Positions 16,709 through 24,706 of a DNA stretch of 44,905 bases are shown here, piece after piece. The DNA is from an uncultured Mediterranea sp. (GTDB taxonomy: Bacteria; Bacteroidota; Bacteroidia; Bacteroidales; Bacteroidaceae): the NCBI RefSeq assembly GCF_902493215.1, contig NZ_CABUOL010000025.1:1-44905 (forward strand). Direction: 5' to 3'. How positions within the stretch are numbered: the stretch's first letter is position 1; each line of letters starts with the position of its first letter. The translations under genes were made by a program, and so were the position numbers. Below the pieces are notes generated by a model that saw nothing but the letters and a program-made list of their open reading frames with translations, was not told the origin of the DNA and did no database searches.

Positions 16709-17287
16709 TTAGAAAATGTAGGCTACGGAAATCTGCCAGGTTTTGGTCTTACCATTTCCTCCTATTCCATCCATAACAGCATCTCCTACATTCTTCCAAG
16801 AAAATGTATTCCCTAAAGGAATCTGATAATTCACACCTACTTGCAAATGCTTTATTAACTTAAGACCAGCGCCAATATTAACTCCTACCTGAGTTGTTTT
16901 TGTATCCAAGCCTTCCCACTTTGTATCCTTAAAATTAAAGTAAAAGTCAGGACCTGCTGCTACATAAACGCCCAACATACTACCTAAGCCAATCGTATAC
17001 TTCAAATTTACAGGAATTTCTACTCCCTGTTGTTTCCATTCATCTTCACCACGCTGAGAATACATCACCGCCGCATCAACCCCCAAACCAACAACTGGTA
17101 TTGTAATTTCAGCCATAGGACCAATAAAGAAGCCGGTAGTATTATCACTTGTAGGCCCTTCTTTGAAGTCCAACTTAGACATATTCAAACCACCTTTCAC
17201 ACCCCACTTGATAAGCTGGGCCTGAGCAGGCGTAGCCAGTGCCAAACAGCACACAGCAACCAATAAAATACTAAAAACCTTTTTCAT
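16709..17287 (-). CDS. outer-membrane beta-barrel protein (PorT-like clan)
   Basis: A 192-residue exported protein. It has a signal peptide MKKVFSILLVAVCCLALATPAQAQ, then LIKWGVKGGLNMSKLDF, a common opening of Bacteroidetes outer-membrane barrel-2 proteins, alternating strands, and a terminal aromatic (SVAYIF). The ATG at 17287 is preferred over a TTG nine bases upstream. It has its own promoter and terminator and so is a single-gene transcript. Function unknown; it is unrelated in detail to the barrel at 4459-4998 apart from fold. Confidence 0.87.
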   Translation of the reverse strand: MKKVFSILLVAVCCLALATPAQAQLIKWGVKGGLNMSKLDFKEGPTSDNTTGFFIGPMAEITIPVVGLGVDAAVMYSQRGEDEWKQQGVEIPVNLKYTIGLGSMLGVYVAAGPDFYFNFKDTKWEGLDTKTTQVGVNIGAGLKLIKHLQVGVNYQIPLGNTFSWKNVGDAVMDGIGGNGKTKTWQISVAYIF

Positions 17288-17312
17288 ACTCTTCAATTTT
17301 TAAAGTTTTGGG

Positions 17313-17320
17313 CAAATATA
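17313..17320 (-). promoter_or_regulatory. -7 box of the PorT-like barrel gene
   Basis: Minus-strand TATATTTG, an exact TAnnTTTG match; predicted leader about 22 nt. Confidence 0.55.
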
Positions 17321-17365
17321 TGTAAAATAATCCATAAAAACGGAACAATTTAGCGGAAAACATGC

Positions 17366-17373
17366 TACATTTG
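17366..17373 (+). promoter_or_regulatory. -7 box of tRNA-Ser
   Basis: TACATTTG is an exact TAnnTTTG match placed 13 bases before the tRNA, giving a leader of about 10 nt. Confidence 0.6.
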
Positions 17374-17386
17374 CACCGCCTAACAA

Positions 17387-17473
17387 GGAAAGATGCCGGA
17401 GTGGTCGATCGGGCCGCACTCGAAATGCGGTGAACGGGCAACTGTTCCCAGGGTTCGAATCCCTGTCTTTCCG
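17387..17473 (+). tRNA. tRNA-Ser (anticodon CGA)
   Basis: An 87-nt class II tRNA. The acceptor stem GGAAAGA/TCTTTCC is complete, the anticodon stem CCGCA/TGCGG carries loop CTCGAAA (anticodon CGA, reading UCG), a long variable arm typical of tRNA-Ser is present, and the T loop is TTCGAAT. Discriminator G; no encoded CCA. Confidence 0.96.
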
Positions 17474-17476
17474 CTC

Positions 17477-17518
17477 AAAAAGGATGTAAGTCTGAACGTA
17501 AGATTTGCATCCTTTTGT
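17477..17518 (+). terminator. terminator after tRNA-Ser
   Basis: AAAAGGATG at 17478-17486 pairs exactly with CATCCTTTT at 17508-17516, with the Ts forming a short tail. It lies between the tRNA and the beta-lactamase start; the latter has no convincing promoter of its own, so read-through may express it. Confidence 0.6.
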
Positions 17519-17538
17519 TGTTATAAACATTACATCTT

Positions 17539-18459
17539 ATGAAAATGTTCATCATTGCCGCTTTGGTGGCTTTCTTTTTTACGGTCTATGGTTGCCATCC
17601 GACCCACAACCGATATGAGCAACTGCGAGCCGAACTGCAGGCCTATACAGACACGCTGGATGCACAAGTCGGCATTGCCTTGCTGACAGCAGAGGGTGAC
17701 AGCCTGACCCTGAACAACACACAACGTTACGAAATGATGAGTGTTTTCAAGTTCCATCAGGCATTGGCTGTATGCAACTACCTGCAGCGACATGCACTGC
17801 CACTCGACACCCTGCTCCACATCACATCCGATGACCTGAAACCCGATACATGGAGCCCGCTCAGAGACAAGTATCTGCAAGAAGAAGAATCTGCGGACGG
17901 GATGAACATCAGCGTAAGGAGCCTACTGGAATATACATTACAACAGAGCGACAACAACGCCTGCGACATTCTGTTCGACCGACTGGTGTCGCCTTCTGAG
18001 ACCGATGCCTTCATCAGAAGCCTGGATATAACCGATGATTTTGGCATTGCCTGCACCGAAGCCGACATGCAGAGGGATCATCGCCTCAGTCGGAACAACT
18101 GGAGTACACCTTATGCAGCGGCTGTACTATTGGAACATTTTCTGGAAACTGATGTTATCGAGGAACCCTACAAGGCCTTCATCAAGGGAACAATGACTGC
18201 CTGCCAGACTGGCACGGCACGCCTTCCCGCCCCGTTGCGTAACACCGGAGCCTCAATCGGCCACAAGACCGGAAGCGGATATACAGCCGAAAACGGTCGG
18301 ATTATCGCAACCAACGACCTCGGTTTCATCACCCTACCCGACGGAACCCGTTATATTCTGGCCGTATTTGTAAAAGACTCCGGATACAAGGAGACACAAA
18401 CGGAAGAGATTATCGGACAGATATCACAAATCGTTTTCAACCACCTGAAGAAACATTGA
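17539..18459 (+). CDS. class A beta-lactamase, Bacteroides CblA/CepA-like, predicted lipoprotein
   Basis: 306 residues with all class A motifs: S68-V-F-K71 (catalytic Ser and Lys), S137-D-N139, an omega-loop Glu at about E174 (CTEADM), and K243-T-G. The context MSVFKFHQALAV and SDNNACDIL is the subclass A2 style of Bacteroides CblA, CepA and CfxA. The N-terminus MKMFIIAALVAFFFTVYGC has a lipobox with Cys19, so the enzyme is probably membrane-tethered in the periplasm. It would hydrolyse beta-lactams, cephalosporins most likely by analogy; spectrum and expression cannot be judged. It is flanked by housekeeping DNA with no mobile-element signature, so it looks chromosomal and resident. The GNAT gene follows after 7 bases. 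Confidence 0.92.
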   Translation: MKMFIIAALVAFFFTVYGCHPTHNRYEQLRAELQAYTDTLDAQVGIALLTAEGDSLTLNNTQRYEMMSVFKFHQALAVCNYLQRHALPLDTLLHITSDDLKPDTWSPLRDKYLQEEESADGMNISVRSLLEYTLQQSDNNACDILFDRLVSPSETDAFIRSLDITDDFGIACTEADMQRDHRLSRNNWSTPYAAAVLLEHFLETDVIEEPYKAFIKGTMTACQTGTARLPAPLRNTGASIGHKTGSGYTAENGRIIATNDLGFITLPDGTRYILAVFVKDSGYKETQTEEIIGQISQIVFNHLKKH

Positions 18460-18466
18460 CAGCATT

Positions 18467-18967
18467 ATGACAATACAAATCAGAAAAAGCCGAATGGAAG
18501 ACTTGGACCGCCTGATGGATATCTTCGAACAAGGCAAACGTATCATGCGGAAAAGCGGCAACCTGAAACAATGGACAGGAAGCTATCCCAGCCGTGAACT
18601 GATCAGGAAAGATATCGAAGCCGGTCACAGCTATGTCTGTCTGGACGAAAAGGCCGGCATCATCGGAACGTTTACCTTCATTCCGGGCAAAGACCCCACA
18701 TACGCCCGCATCTACGACGGCCAATGGCTGGACGACGAACGCCCTTACGCCACCATACACCGGCTGGCCAGTACGGAAGACAGTCATGGCGTGGCTGCCG
18801 CCTGTCTGGATTGGTGCTACACGCAGATACAGAACCTGCGGGCCGACACACACCGCGACAACCACATTCTGCAACACATCCTGCAGAAGCATGGCTTCCA
18901 CTATTGCGGCATCATCTATCTGATGAACGGTGACGAACGACTGGCGTACCAGAAGATTAGTGGTTAG
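18467..18967 (+). CDS. GNAT-family N-acetyltransferase
   Basis: A 166-residue GNAT-fold protein. The N-terminal MTIQIRKSRMEDLDRLMDIFEQG, central strands with GIIGTFTFIPGKDPTYARI, an acetyl-CoA-loop region after YATIHRLAS, and C-terminal DTHRDNHILQHILQKHGFHYCG are characteristic. The acceptor substrate is unknown. It starts 7 bases after the beta-lactamase stop, so the two are translated from one message. The last codons and the stop lie inside a family A repeat. Confidence 0.87.
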   Translation: MTIQIRKSRMEDLDRLMDIFEQGKRIMRKSGNLKQWTGSYPSRELIRKDIEAGHSYVCLDEKAGIIGTFTFIPGKDPTYARIYDGQWLDDERPYATIHRLASTEDSHGVAAACLDWCYTQIQNLRADTHRDNHILQHILQKHGFHYCGIIYLMNGDERLAYQKISG

Positions 18968-19047
18968 TGGTAAGCGGTTAACGGTTAGTGGTTAGCGGTG
19001 AACGGTGAGGAATATACTAACCGTTAACCGCTTACCACTAACCGCTA
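18962..19047. repeat. family A repeat forming a 27-bp perfect hairpin between convergent genes
   Basis: Bases 18962-18988 are the exact reverse complement of 19017-19043 (27 of 27), built of words such as GGTTAGTGGTAAGCGG and GGTTAACGGTTAG. The 28-base loop contains further copies. The GNAT stop (18965-18967) and the helicase stop (19045-19047) are both encoded by the word TTAG within the element. It may act as a bidirectional terminator, though it lacks U-tracts. Confidence 0.85.
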
Positions 19048-21477
19048 ACAATACTTTCTTTTCAACTCTTCCACCGACAGACCGGTAAAATAATCTTCTA
19101 TAAAATCCCAACGGCAGTCATCGGTCATACGGTCGGAACCGAAAAAGATGGTAAACAGTTCGATTTGCTCCTGGAAGATGCGTTCGTTGGCATCGAGAAT
19201 CAGGTTACGGTAGCCATCGGAAGCAGCCAATTGCTCCAGAGCCTCCACATCGTTGAAGCGCACATGCACGCACGGTGTGCCTCCTCCTGCCACACTGAAC
19301 GACAGTCCTCCCAGCATGGAAAGCAGATTGAGCAACATGTTCAGGTCGGAAAAAGGTGTGCAGTAGAACTGCAGACGGTCACCCTTACGCCCAGTGATGC
19401 GCTGGGCGAACAACTTCTGATAACGCGAAAGCAACAAATCGAAACCACGGGTCACGGTAAACGAAAGTTCGTTGGACTCCTTTTTCTTCTGGCTGCTGAT
19501 GCAGCTGACACTACGTCCTTCCTCCGTACGGCTCTCAAGCAAAGAAGTGATAAAACGCCTGGCCGAACGAACATCCATCGCATGTTCGGCAAAAACGGCG
19601 CGCAAGGCTTCCTCGTCAAACCGTCCCTTGTTTTTCAGCAAGGCTGTCTTGAGCAAAGTAACCAGGCTCTTGAACAGCTCGTCCATACGACGGCGAAGTG
19701 TTTCGGCATCTTCTTTCAACAGCACTTCATGCTTACCTACGGCTACCGGGCGTGCTCCTTCACACAAAGTACCGTTATTCAGTTTCTGCTTGAATTCCTT
19801 ATAACCCAATTCGGGGAAACACTCTTCCCACAGACGGTCGAGACGGGCCAGATATACATTTTCTTCCCCTGTCACCAAAGTCAGGTAGGCGGCATATTCA
19901 CGGGCAAAAGCATCGCCCGTCTTGTCCTGTACATAACCTTCGACCAGCAAATTTTGCGGACTTACCTCCAGCAGACGCTTACCGAAACGCTTCTGGATAT
20001 CTTCCTCCAACCACAACAAGGCCGTCTTCACGAATTGCCCCAGCTCGGTTTCATATTCCAGTTTGTTCTTGGTACGGGGCAGTTTCACCACGAACTCGAA
20101 GTCGGAAAGCGACACCAGCATTTCTGCTTGCCGTCCTTTCATGTGATACACCTCGACGAGTTTCTGCAAAATCAGAGCCAACTGTTCCTGTGCGATGGCT
20201 CCCGTCTGATGCAGACGGTTCATGTAGTAGAAATCGCGTTCGTGGAAGTCGGTTGCCGAAACTCCCTGTACCGATGCGTCGCGGGCCGCACGCCCGATTT
20301 CCTGCACGTAATCGACAAACGTACTCGAGGGAGCTACGTGATAGACACGGTCGATGTCGCTGATGTCCACACCCATGCCGAAAGCCTTGGTAGCCACAAT
20401 CAGGCGCTTACTTCCGTCCTTGAAAGCATCCACAATGGCAGCTTTTTGTATCTTGTCCTTCTTGCCGTAGTAGGAGGCCACCAACGGCCAGTCGGCAGGC
20501 TTTACCCACGACTTAATACGCATGTCGATGCCACCGGCAAAGGGATAATAAAGCAGTGTCTTGTGGCCGTCCAAATAGTCGTCCACCCGTGCTGAAACCG
20601 CACGCTGTTTGGCTTTGTCGTAGGTTTCTCCTTCTTCCAGCTGCAACGGACGGATATCAAAGCCGATATTGCTGCGTTTCACCGTACCGATGTAGAGCAC
20701 ACAGGGTTCCATCTGCAACGAACGTATCGTTTCGAAAACCATATCATTGTCGCCCGTCGGATTCCACACCGCCGTAGCCGTCAGTGCAAACAGCGGGAAG
20801 CGATATCCCAACGTCTGCTTCAAGCCTGCCAAGTAACGCCCCAGGAACCAATAATCCACGCGGAACTCCTTACCCCAGGTAGTCACGGTATGAGCCTCAT
20901 CGACTACCACCAGACCGATGCGACGGTCACCTACAAAATGATGGATGTCATACGACAGCAGCAGCTCGGGCGAAAGATAGAACAGGTCTACCTCACCCTC
21001 GCGCACCCGGCGGTACACTTCGGCCTTCTGTTCGGGCGACAAGTCGGACGACGCATAGGCCACACGCCCGTAGCCCAAATCCTGCAAGCTCTCCACCTGG
21101 TCGACAATCAGCGCCTTCAAGGGCGAAATGACCAGCGTAAGCGCTCCGTAATGCCGTCCCAAATAGATGGCCGGCAGCTGGAAAAGTAACGACTTGCCCG
21201 AGCCCGTGGGTGCCGTCATCAAAATATTATCCGGACTTCCTTCCAATTCTCCGAGTCCTTTCTCAGCCTCGCACACCACATGTTCGATAAGCCTTCCCTG
21301 CGAAAGGGTAGTCTTTGACTTCCCTTTGAAAAGATCCTCATATATTTCCAGATCTCTGAACTGACTGTAACCATAAATCTCGCCCAACAACGCGCCTATC
21401 TCTTCACGGCAGGCTTCGGGCACCCGGCGTTCCTTCAACTCGGGCAAACGGTATGTTTCCTTCTCCTGTGTATTCAT
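19045..21477 (-). CDS. RecQ-type ATP-dependent DNA helicase
   Basis: An 810-residue superfamily 2 helicase. Walker A is APTGSGKS (residues 89-96) and the DEAH box is VVVDEAHTVTTWGKEFR (about 190-205), where the His-containing loop matches the RecQ style. Helicase domain 2 ends with VDYVQEIGRAARD (motif VI). The roughly 400-residue C-terminal half lacks an evident cysteine zinc module and HRDC domain, so it departs from E. coli RecQ. It is likely a genome-maintenance paralogue rather than RecQ itself. The start at 21477 has AAGGAGGATGTC just before it, an unusually good Shine-Dalgarno for this phylum. Confidence 0.85.
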   Translation of the reverse strand: MNTQEKETYRLPELKERRVPEACREEIGALLGEIYGYSQFRDLEIYEDLFKGKSKTTLSQGRLIEHVVCEAEKGLGELEGSPDNILMTAPTGSGKSLLFQLPAIYLGRHYGALTLVISPLKALIVDQVESLQDLGYGRVAYASSDLSPEQKAEVYRRVREGEVDLFYLSPELLLSYDIHHFVGDRRIGLVVVDEAHTVTTWGKEFRVDYWFLGRYLAGLKQTLGYRFPLFALTATAVWNPTGDNDMVFETIRSLQMEPCVLYIGTVKRSNIGFDIRPLQLEEGETYDKAKQRAVSARVDDYLDGHKTLLYYPFAGGIDMRIKSWVKPADWPLVASYYGKKDKIQKAAIVDAFKDGSKRLIVATKAFGMGVDISDIDRVYHVAPSSTFVDYVQEIGRAARDASVQGVSATDFHERDFYYMNRLHQTGAIAQEQLALILQKLVEVYHMKGRQAEMLVSLSDFEFVVKLPRTKNKLEYETELGQFVKTALLWLEEDIQKRFGKRLLEVSPQNLLVEGYVQDKTGDAFAREYAAYLTLVTGEENVYLARLDRLWEECFPELGYKEFKQKLNNGTLCEGARPVAVGKHEVLLKEDAETLRRRMDELFKSLVTLLKTALLKNKGRFDEEALRAVFAEHAMDVRSARRFITSLLESRTEEGRSVSCISSQKKKESNELSFTVTRGFDLLLSRYQKLFAQRITGRKGDRLQFYCTPFSDLNMLLNLLSMLGGLSFSVAGGGTPCVHVRFNDVEALEQLAASDGYRNLILDANERIFQEQIELFTIFFGSDRMTDDCRWDFIEDYFTGLSVEELKRKYC

Positions 21478-21508
21478 GACATCCTCCTTCTGAAACCATT
21501 TTAAGCAG

Positions 21509-21560
21509 AAAAGGGCAGTTTGTCGGCTCTTTCAGTCAAGCCGCCAAACTGCCCTTTTTT
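21509..21560. terminator. strong bidirectional terminator
   Basis: Bases 21509-21522 pair exactly with 21545-21558 (14 bp, including GGGCAGTTTG), and the inner CGGCT/AGCCG adds 5 bp. On the plus strand it ends in six Ts; on the minus strand in TTTTCTG. It lies between DUF2795 and the helicase, both minus, so it terminates the PduO/DUF2795 transcript before the helicase. Confidence 0.85.
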
Positions 21561-21607
21561 ATTCTCTCCTGCCTGTCCAACAGGCTTTTCCTTTGTTTCT
21601 ACGCACA

Positions 21608-21829
21608 TTAATACTCCTCTTCGTTGAAGAAGAAATCTTCCTTGCTAGGATAATCAGGCCAAATATCCTCAATGCTTTCATATATCTCGCCCTCATCTTC
21701 CATTTCCTGAAGATTCTCTATCACCTCAAGCGGAGCACCCGAACGCATGGCATAATCGATCAATTCATCCTTAGTTGCCGGCCAAGGGGCATCTTCCAAC
21801 TTAGACGCCAGTTCCAATGTCCAATACAT
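21608..21829 (-). CDS. DUF2795 protein
   Basis: A small acidic 73-residue protein starting MYWTLELASKLEDAPWPATKDELIDYAMRSGAPLEVIENLQEME. This pattern (a short helical fold with PWPATKDELIDYA) is the DUF2795 family. Function unknown. Its C-terminus is highly acidic (EDFFFNEEEY). It has its own -7 box upstream, but in Bacteroides it is regularly next to the PduO gene, as here. Confidence 0.85.
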   Translation of the reverse strand: MYWTLELASKLEDAPWPATKDELIDYAMRSGAPLEVIENLQEMEDEGEIYESIEDIWPDYPSKEDFFFNEEEY

Positions 21830-21882
21830 AGTTTTTACGCGTTAAAATGGTTGTAAACAAATGTTCTTTTTCTATTTTCCGG

Positions 21883-21890
21883 CAAATGTA
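21883..21890 (-). promoter_or_regulatory. -7 box of DUF2795
   Basis: Minus-strand TACATTTG, an exact match; predicted leader about 50 nt. Confidence 0.5.
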
Positions 21891-21902
21891 TAACAAAAAA
21901 AT

Positions 21903-22463
21903 TCACTTGCAACTATTCTGCCAAAATATTTCGTCTTTTTTATTGTCCAGATTGATTTTACGGGACAAAACGAACAAATAATCTGACAAGCGGTTGATAA
22001 AAGCCAGCAGTTCGGCCGAAACGGGAGCCTCTTCGGCCAACGAAAGAATGCGGCGCTCAGCCCGCCGGCAAACGGTCCGGCAGACATGGCAGAGAGCCGC
22101 TCCTTCATCGCCTCCCGGCAATACAAAGGCCTTTAGAAGAGGCACGAGAGCATCCAACCGATCTATCTCCGCTTCTATTTTTGCAACTTGTTCGGGAGTG
22201 ACGATACTTGCCGCACGAAGTTCTGTTTTTTCACTGTCGGTAGCCAGGTAACTGCCTACCACAAACAATTCATTCTGTATCCACTGGACAAAAGTCCGGT
22301 CTTCTGCCTCAAGACGTGTAACCAGCAAACCCAGAAAAGAGTTCAGTTCGTCCACCGTACCATACGCCTCCAGGCGGACATGCGTTTTGGATACACGCGT
22401 ACCTCCTACCAGCGATGTCTGTCCACCATCACCCGTGCGGGTGTATATCATACTTTTTGCCAT
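21903..22463 (-). CDS. cob(I)alamin adenosyltransferase, PduO type
   Basis: A 186-residue five-helix-bundle enzyme that transfers the adenosyl group of ATP to cob(I)alamin. The N-terminal ATP-binding signature YTRTGDGGQTSLVGGTRVSK, the GTVDELNSFLG motif, CRRAERR and the C-terminal FINRLSDYLFVLSR are all present. The ATG at 22463 (MAKSMIYTRTG) is used rather than a TTG six bases earlier. It begins 6 bases after the GH20 stop. It would supply adenosylcobalamin, for example to methylmalonyl-CoA mutase of the propionate pathway (known biology; not in this window). Confidence 0.94.
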   Translation of the reverse strand: MAKSMIYTRTGDGGQTSLVGGTRVSKTHVRLEAYGTVDELNSFLGLLVTRLEAEDRTFVQWIQNELFVVGSYLATDSEKTELRAASIVTPEQVAKIEAEIDRLDALVPLLKAFVLPGGDEGAALCHVCRTVCRRAERRILSLAEEAPVSAELLAFINRLSDYLFVLSRKINLDNKKDEIFWQNSCK

Positions 22464-22469
22464 AAACAA

Positions 22470-24659
22470 TCATTGTTTTTTAATAAATACCAGACCGTTT
22501 ATATCATTGCCCTTGTCTCCATAGGCTTCGACCTCTACGAAGAAAGGAGTACCGGCCTCGAACGTATCAATAACAAATGTATAAGACAAATTATTGCCGG
22601 CAGCATTTATTATTCCTTCATTGGAAACCTCCGCAACCAGTTCATCCCGCTTGAAGACTTTCAATGCACCCATCTTCATGGCATCCCTTCCTCCTGTATG
22701 AACAAATGTAAGAGTATACTTCCCATTCCCCGATATTTTACCGGTACATTCAAATCTCATGGTAGAAGGCTGTTTCTGAATCTTCATCGGGTCCCACTTA
22801 TATACAAAGTTTCCATAAACCGCATACGCAGAATAGTCAGGAGCGAAATAGAGGGGCAATGAGAAATGTCTGTCATTCACAACCGTCATAGCCCTGAAGT
22901 CATCCTTGCTCTTGACCGTAACCGGCGCGTTGTATTCTGCCGAATGGATATGAGGATAGTGGCCGTCCGTACGATAAAGAATCTTCGCACCCTCCACATT
23001 CGACTTCAAGGTGAATGTAACGGTTCCATCTACATTCTTGTCCATATTGACAATTTCCGGTTCCGGTACTCTATAATGGCAGTCTTTGTAGTCCAGTTTC
23101 CGGTAATGGGAACTTATACGTTTTGAAAAATCGCTATAGTTTCTGTTTGCCAATTTACTCCAAGCCACCTCCGAAATAGCTATCAATCGGGGGAAAGTGA
23201 GATATTCAGCATAATTCTCGGAACGGTTTTCGTTGAGTAACGGCAATTCCTGAAGTACGGTACCATGAATGAACTGGTCACTCCAAAAACACCCCTGTAC
23301 GCCGAGTACCGTCGATTCTTCCGAATAATCATTGATTTCCATAGAGTAACATTTCTCCAGAGAAATAGGCGGCATCCAGGTAGCAGCTTTAATCTCACCG
23401 GGCGTCTTGCTTTCAGGGAAGTCCAGATACATGTGGGTGGCCGGCGTCAAAATCGCCTTGTGCCCGGTTCGGGTAGCCTGAATTGTATCTTTCACATTAT
23501 GCCAGAAGACAGCCACAACAGGATTGTTGATTTTACCCCTCTGAATAATCTCTTCCCATCCCACGACCGTACGGTTTTTCTTTTTCATCATGTCCGAAAC
23601 AACATTGGTAAGGTAACCCTGAAGCTCGGAGGCCTCCTTCAGCCCTTCTCTCTTCATCACGGCCTGACATTTCGGGCATTCCTGCCAACGGGAATATACA
23701 GCCTCATCGCCACCTATATTAATATATTGCGACGGGAACAAGTTCACGGTCTCTTCCAGAACATCCTCCAGAAACTTGTATGAACTTTCCTTCCCCACAC
23801 ACAGAAGGTCGCGGCTGATAAAATGCTGTACCGGAACTTCATGCTGCTGCTCCGTACAAGACAGCCAGGGATAAGCCACAACGGCCGACAGCATGTGTGC
23901 CGGAAACTCTATTTCGGGGATAATCTCCACATTGCGAAACTTGCCGTAAGCGATAATTTCCTTTATATCTTCCTGGGTATAGTATCCTCCCAAACGGTTA
24001 TGGTCCGGACCAGCCCATGCCCCCACTTCAGTGAGGCGGGGATATTTCTTGATTTCCAGTCGCCACCCGGAATCATCAATCATATGAAACTGAAGCTTGT
24101 TCATCTTGTACATAGCCATCAAGTCTATGTACTTCTTCACAAACTCCTTGTCGTAGAAATATCTTGCCACATCGAGCATCATTCCTCGCCACGGTCTTTC
24201 CGGAGCATCATAAACCGAGACGGCAGGAGCTGTCCATTCAATGTCCTTACATCTCTTCTCACTGTATATCTGAGCCGGAAACAGCTGTAGCAACGACTGG
24301 ATGCCATAGAAGACTCCTGCCTCATCAGCACCGCAAACCGTAACACCCGACCGACTCACATCCAGCCGATACCCCTCCTTATGCGTAATCTCTGCGGGGG
24401 AAGTCTTGAGGACGATATCAGCTTTCTTCTTATCCGCAACAAGCTTCAAGTCCCATCCGGTAGACCGGCTGATAATACCCTGCAGGTATTCTGCATACTG
24501 TTCCAGCCCTTTCTCATACGAAAGGACCATATCTCTCTCCAACTTGAATTGCCCACTTTTCTCCACCACACTGACCGGCTGGGGGATAATGGACACATTC
24601 CCGGCATCTGCGGTACCTAAGCACCATGCCAACAAAGCAAATAAAAGAATTTTTTTCAT
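22470..24659 (-). CDS. beta-N-acetylhexosaminidase (GH20)
   Basis: 729 residues, exported (signal MKKILLFALLAWCLGTADA). A GH20b-like N-terminal domain (about 20-150) precedes the catalytic barrel. The catalytic Asp-Glu pair is D318-E319 in INIGGDEAVYSRW, and the RGMMLDVARYF and FHMIDDSGWR motifs are intact. The C-terminus has a chitobiase-like domain (about 535-610, VTFTLKSNVEGAKILYRTDG) and a final beta-sandwich. It would remove terminal GlcNAc or GalNAc from host or dietary glycans by substrate-assisted catalysis. It is 47 bases after GH92 with no promoter or terminator between. Confidence 0.95.
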   Translation of the reverse strand: MKKILLFALLAWCLGTADAGNVSIIPQPVSVVEKSGQFKLERDMVLSYEKGLEQYAEYLQGIISRSTGWDLKLVADKKKADIVLKTSPAEITHKEGYRLDVSRSGVTVCGADEAGVFYGIQSLLQLFPAQIYSEKRCKDIEWTAPAVSVYDAPERPWRGMMLDVARYFYDKEFVKKYIDLMAMYKMNKLQFHMIDDSGWRLEIKKYPRLTEVGAWAGPDHNRLGGYYTQEDIKEIIAYGKFRNVEIIPEIEFPAHMLSAVVAYPWLSCTEQQHEVPVQHFISRDLLCVGKESSYKFLEDVLEETVNLFPSQYINIGGDEAVYSRWQECPKCQAVMKREGLKEASELQGYLTNVVSDMMKKKNRTVVGWEEIIQRGKINNPVVAVFWHNVKDTIQATRTGHKAILTPATHMYLDFPESKTPGEIKAATWMPPISLEKCYSMEINDYSEESTVLGVQGCFWSDQFIHGTVLQELPLLNENRSENYAEYLTFPRLIAISEVAWSKLANRNYSDFSKRISSHYRKLDYKDCHYRVPEPEIVNMDKNVDGTVTFTLKSNVEGAKILYRTDGHYPHIHSAEYNAPVTVKSKDDFRAMTVVNDRHFSLPLYFAPDYSAYAVYGNFVYKWDPMKIQKQPSTMRFECTGKISGNGKYTLTFVHTGGRDAMKMGALKVFKRDELVAEVSNEGIINAAGNNLSYTFVIDTFEAGTPFFVEVEAYGDKGNDINGLVFIKKQ

Positions 24660-24706
24660 GGTTGTTATTTGAACACGTTATATATATACATGGAAATCTG
24701 TCACAC

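Noticed and set aside
14140..16776. 878-codon plus-strand open frame opposite priA
   Set aside because: It is the antisense shadow of a clear PriA; GC-rich third positions in this region suppress stop codons. The translation is low-complexity in His, Leu, Gln and Val with no domain.
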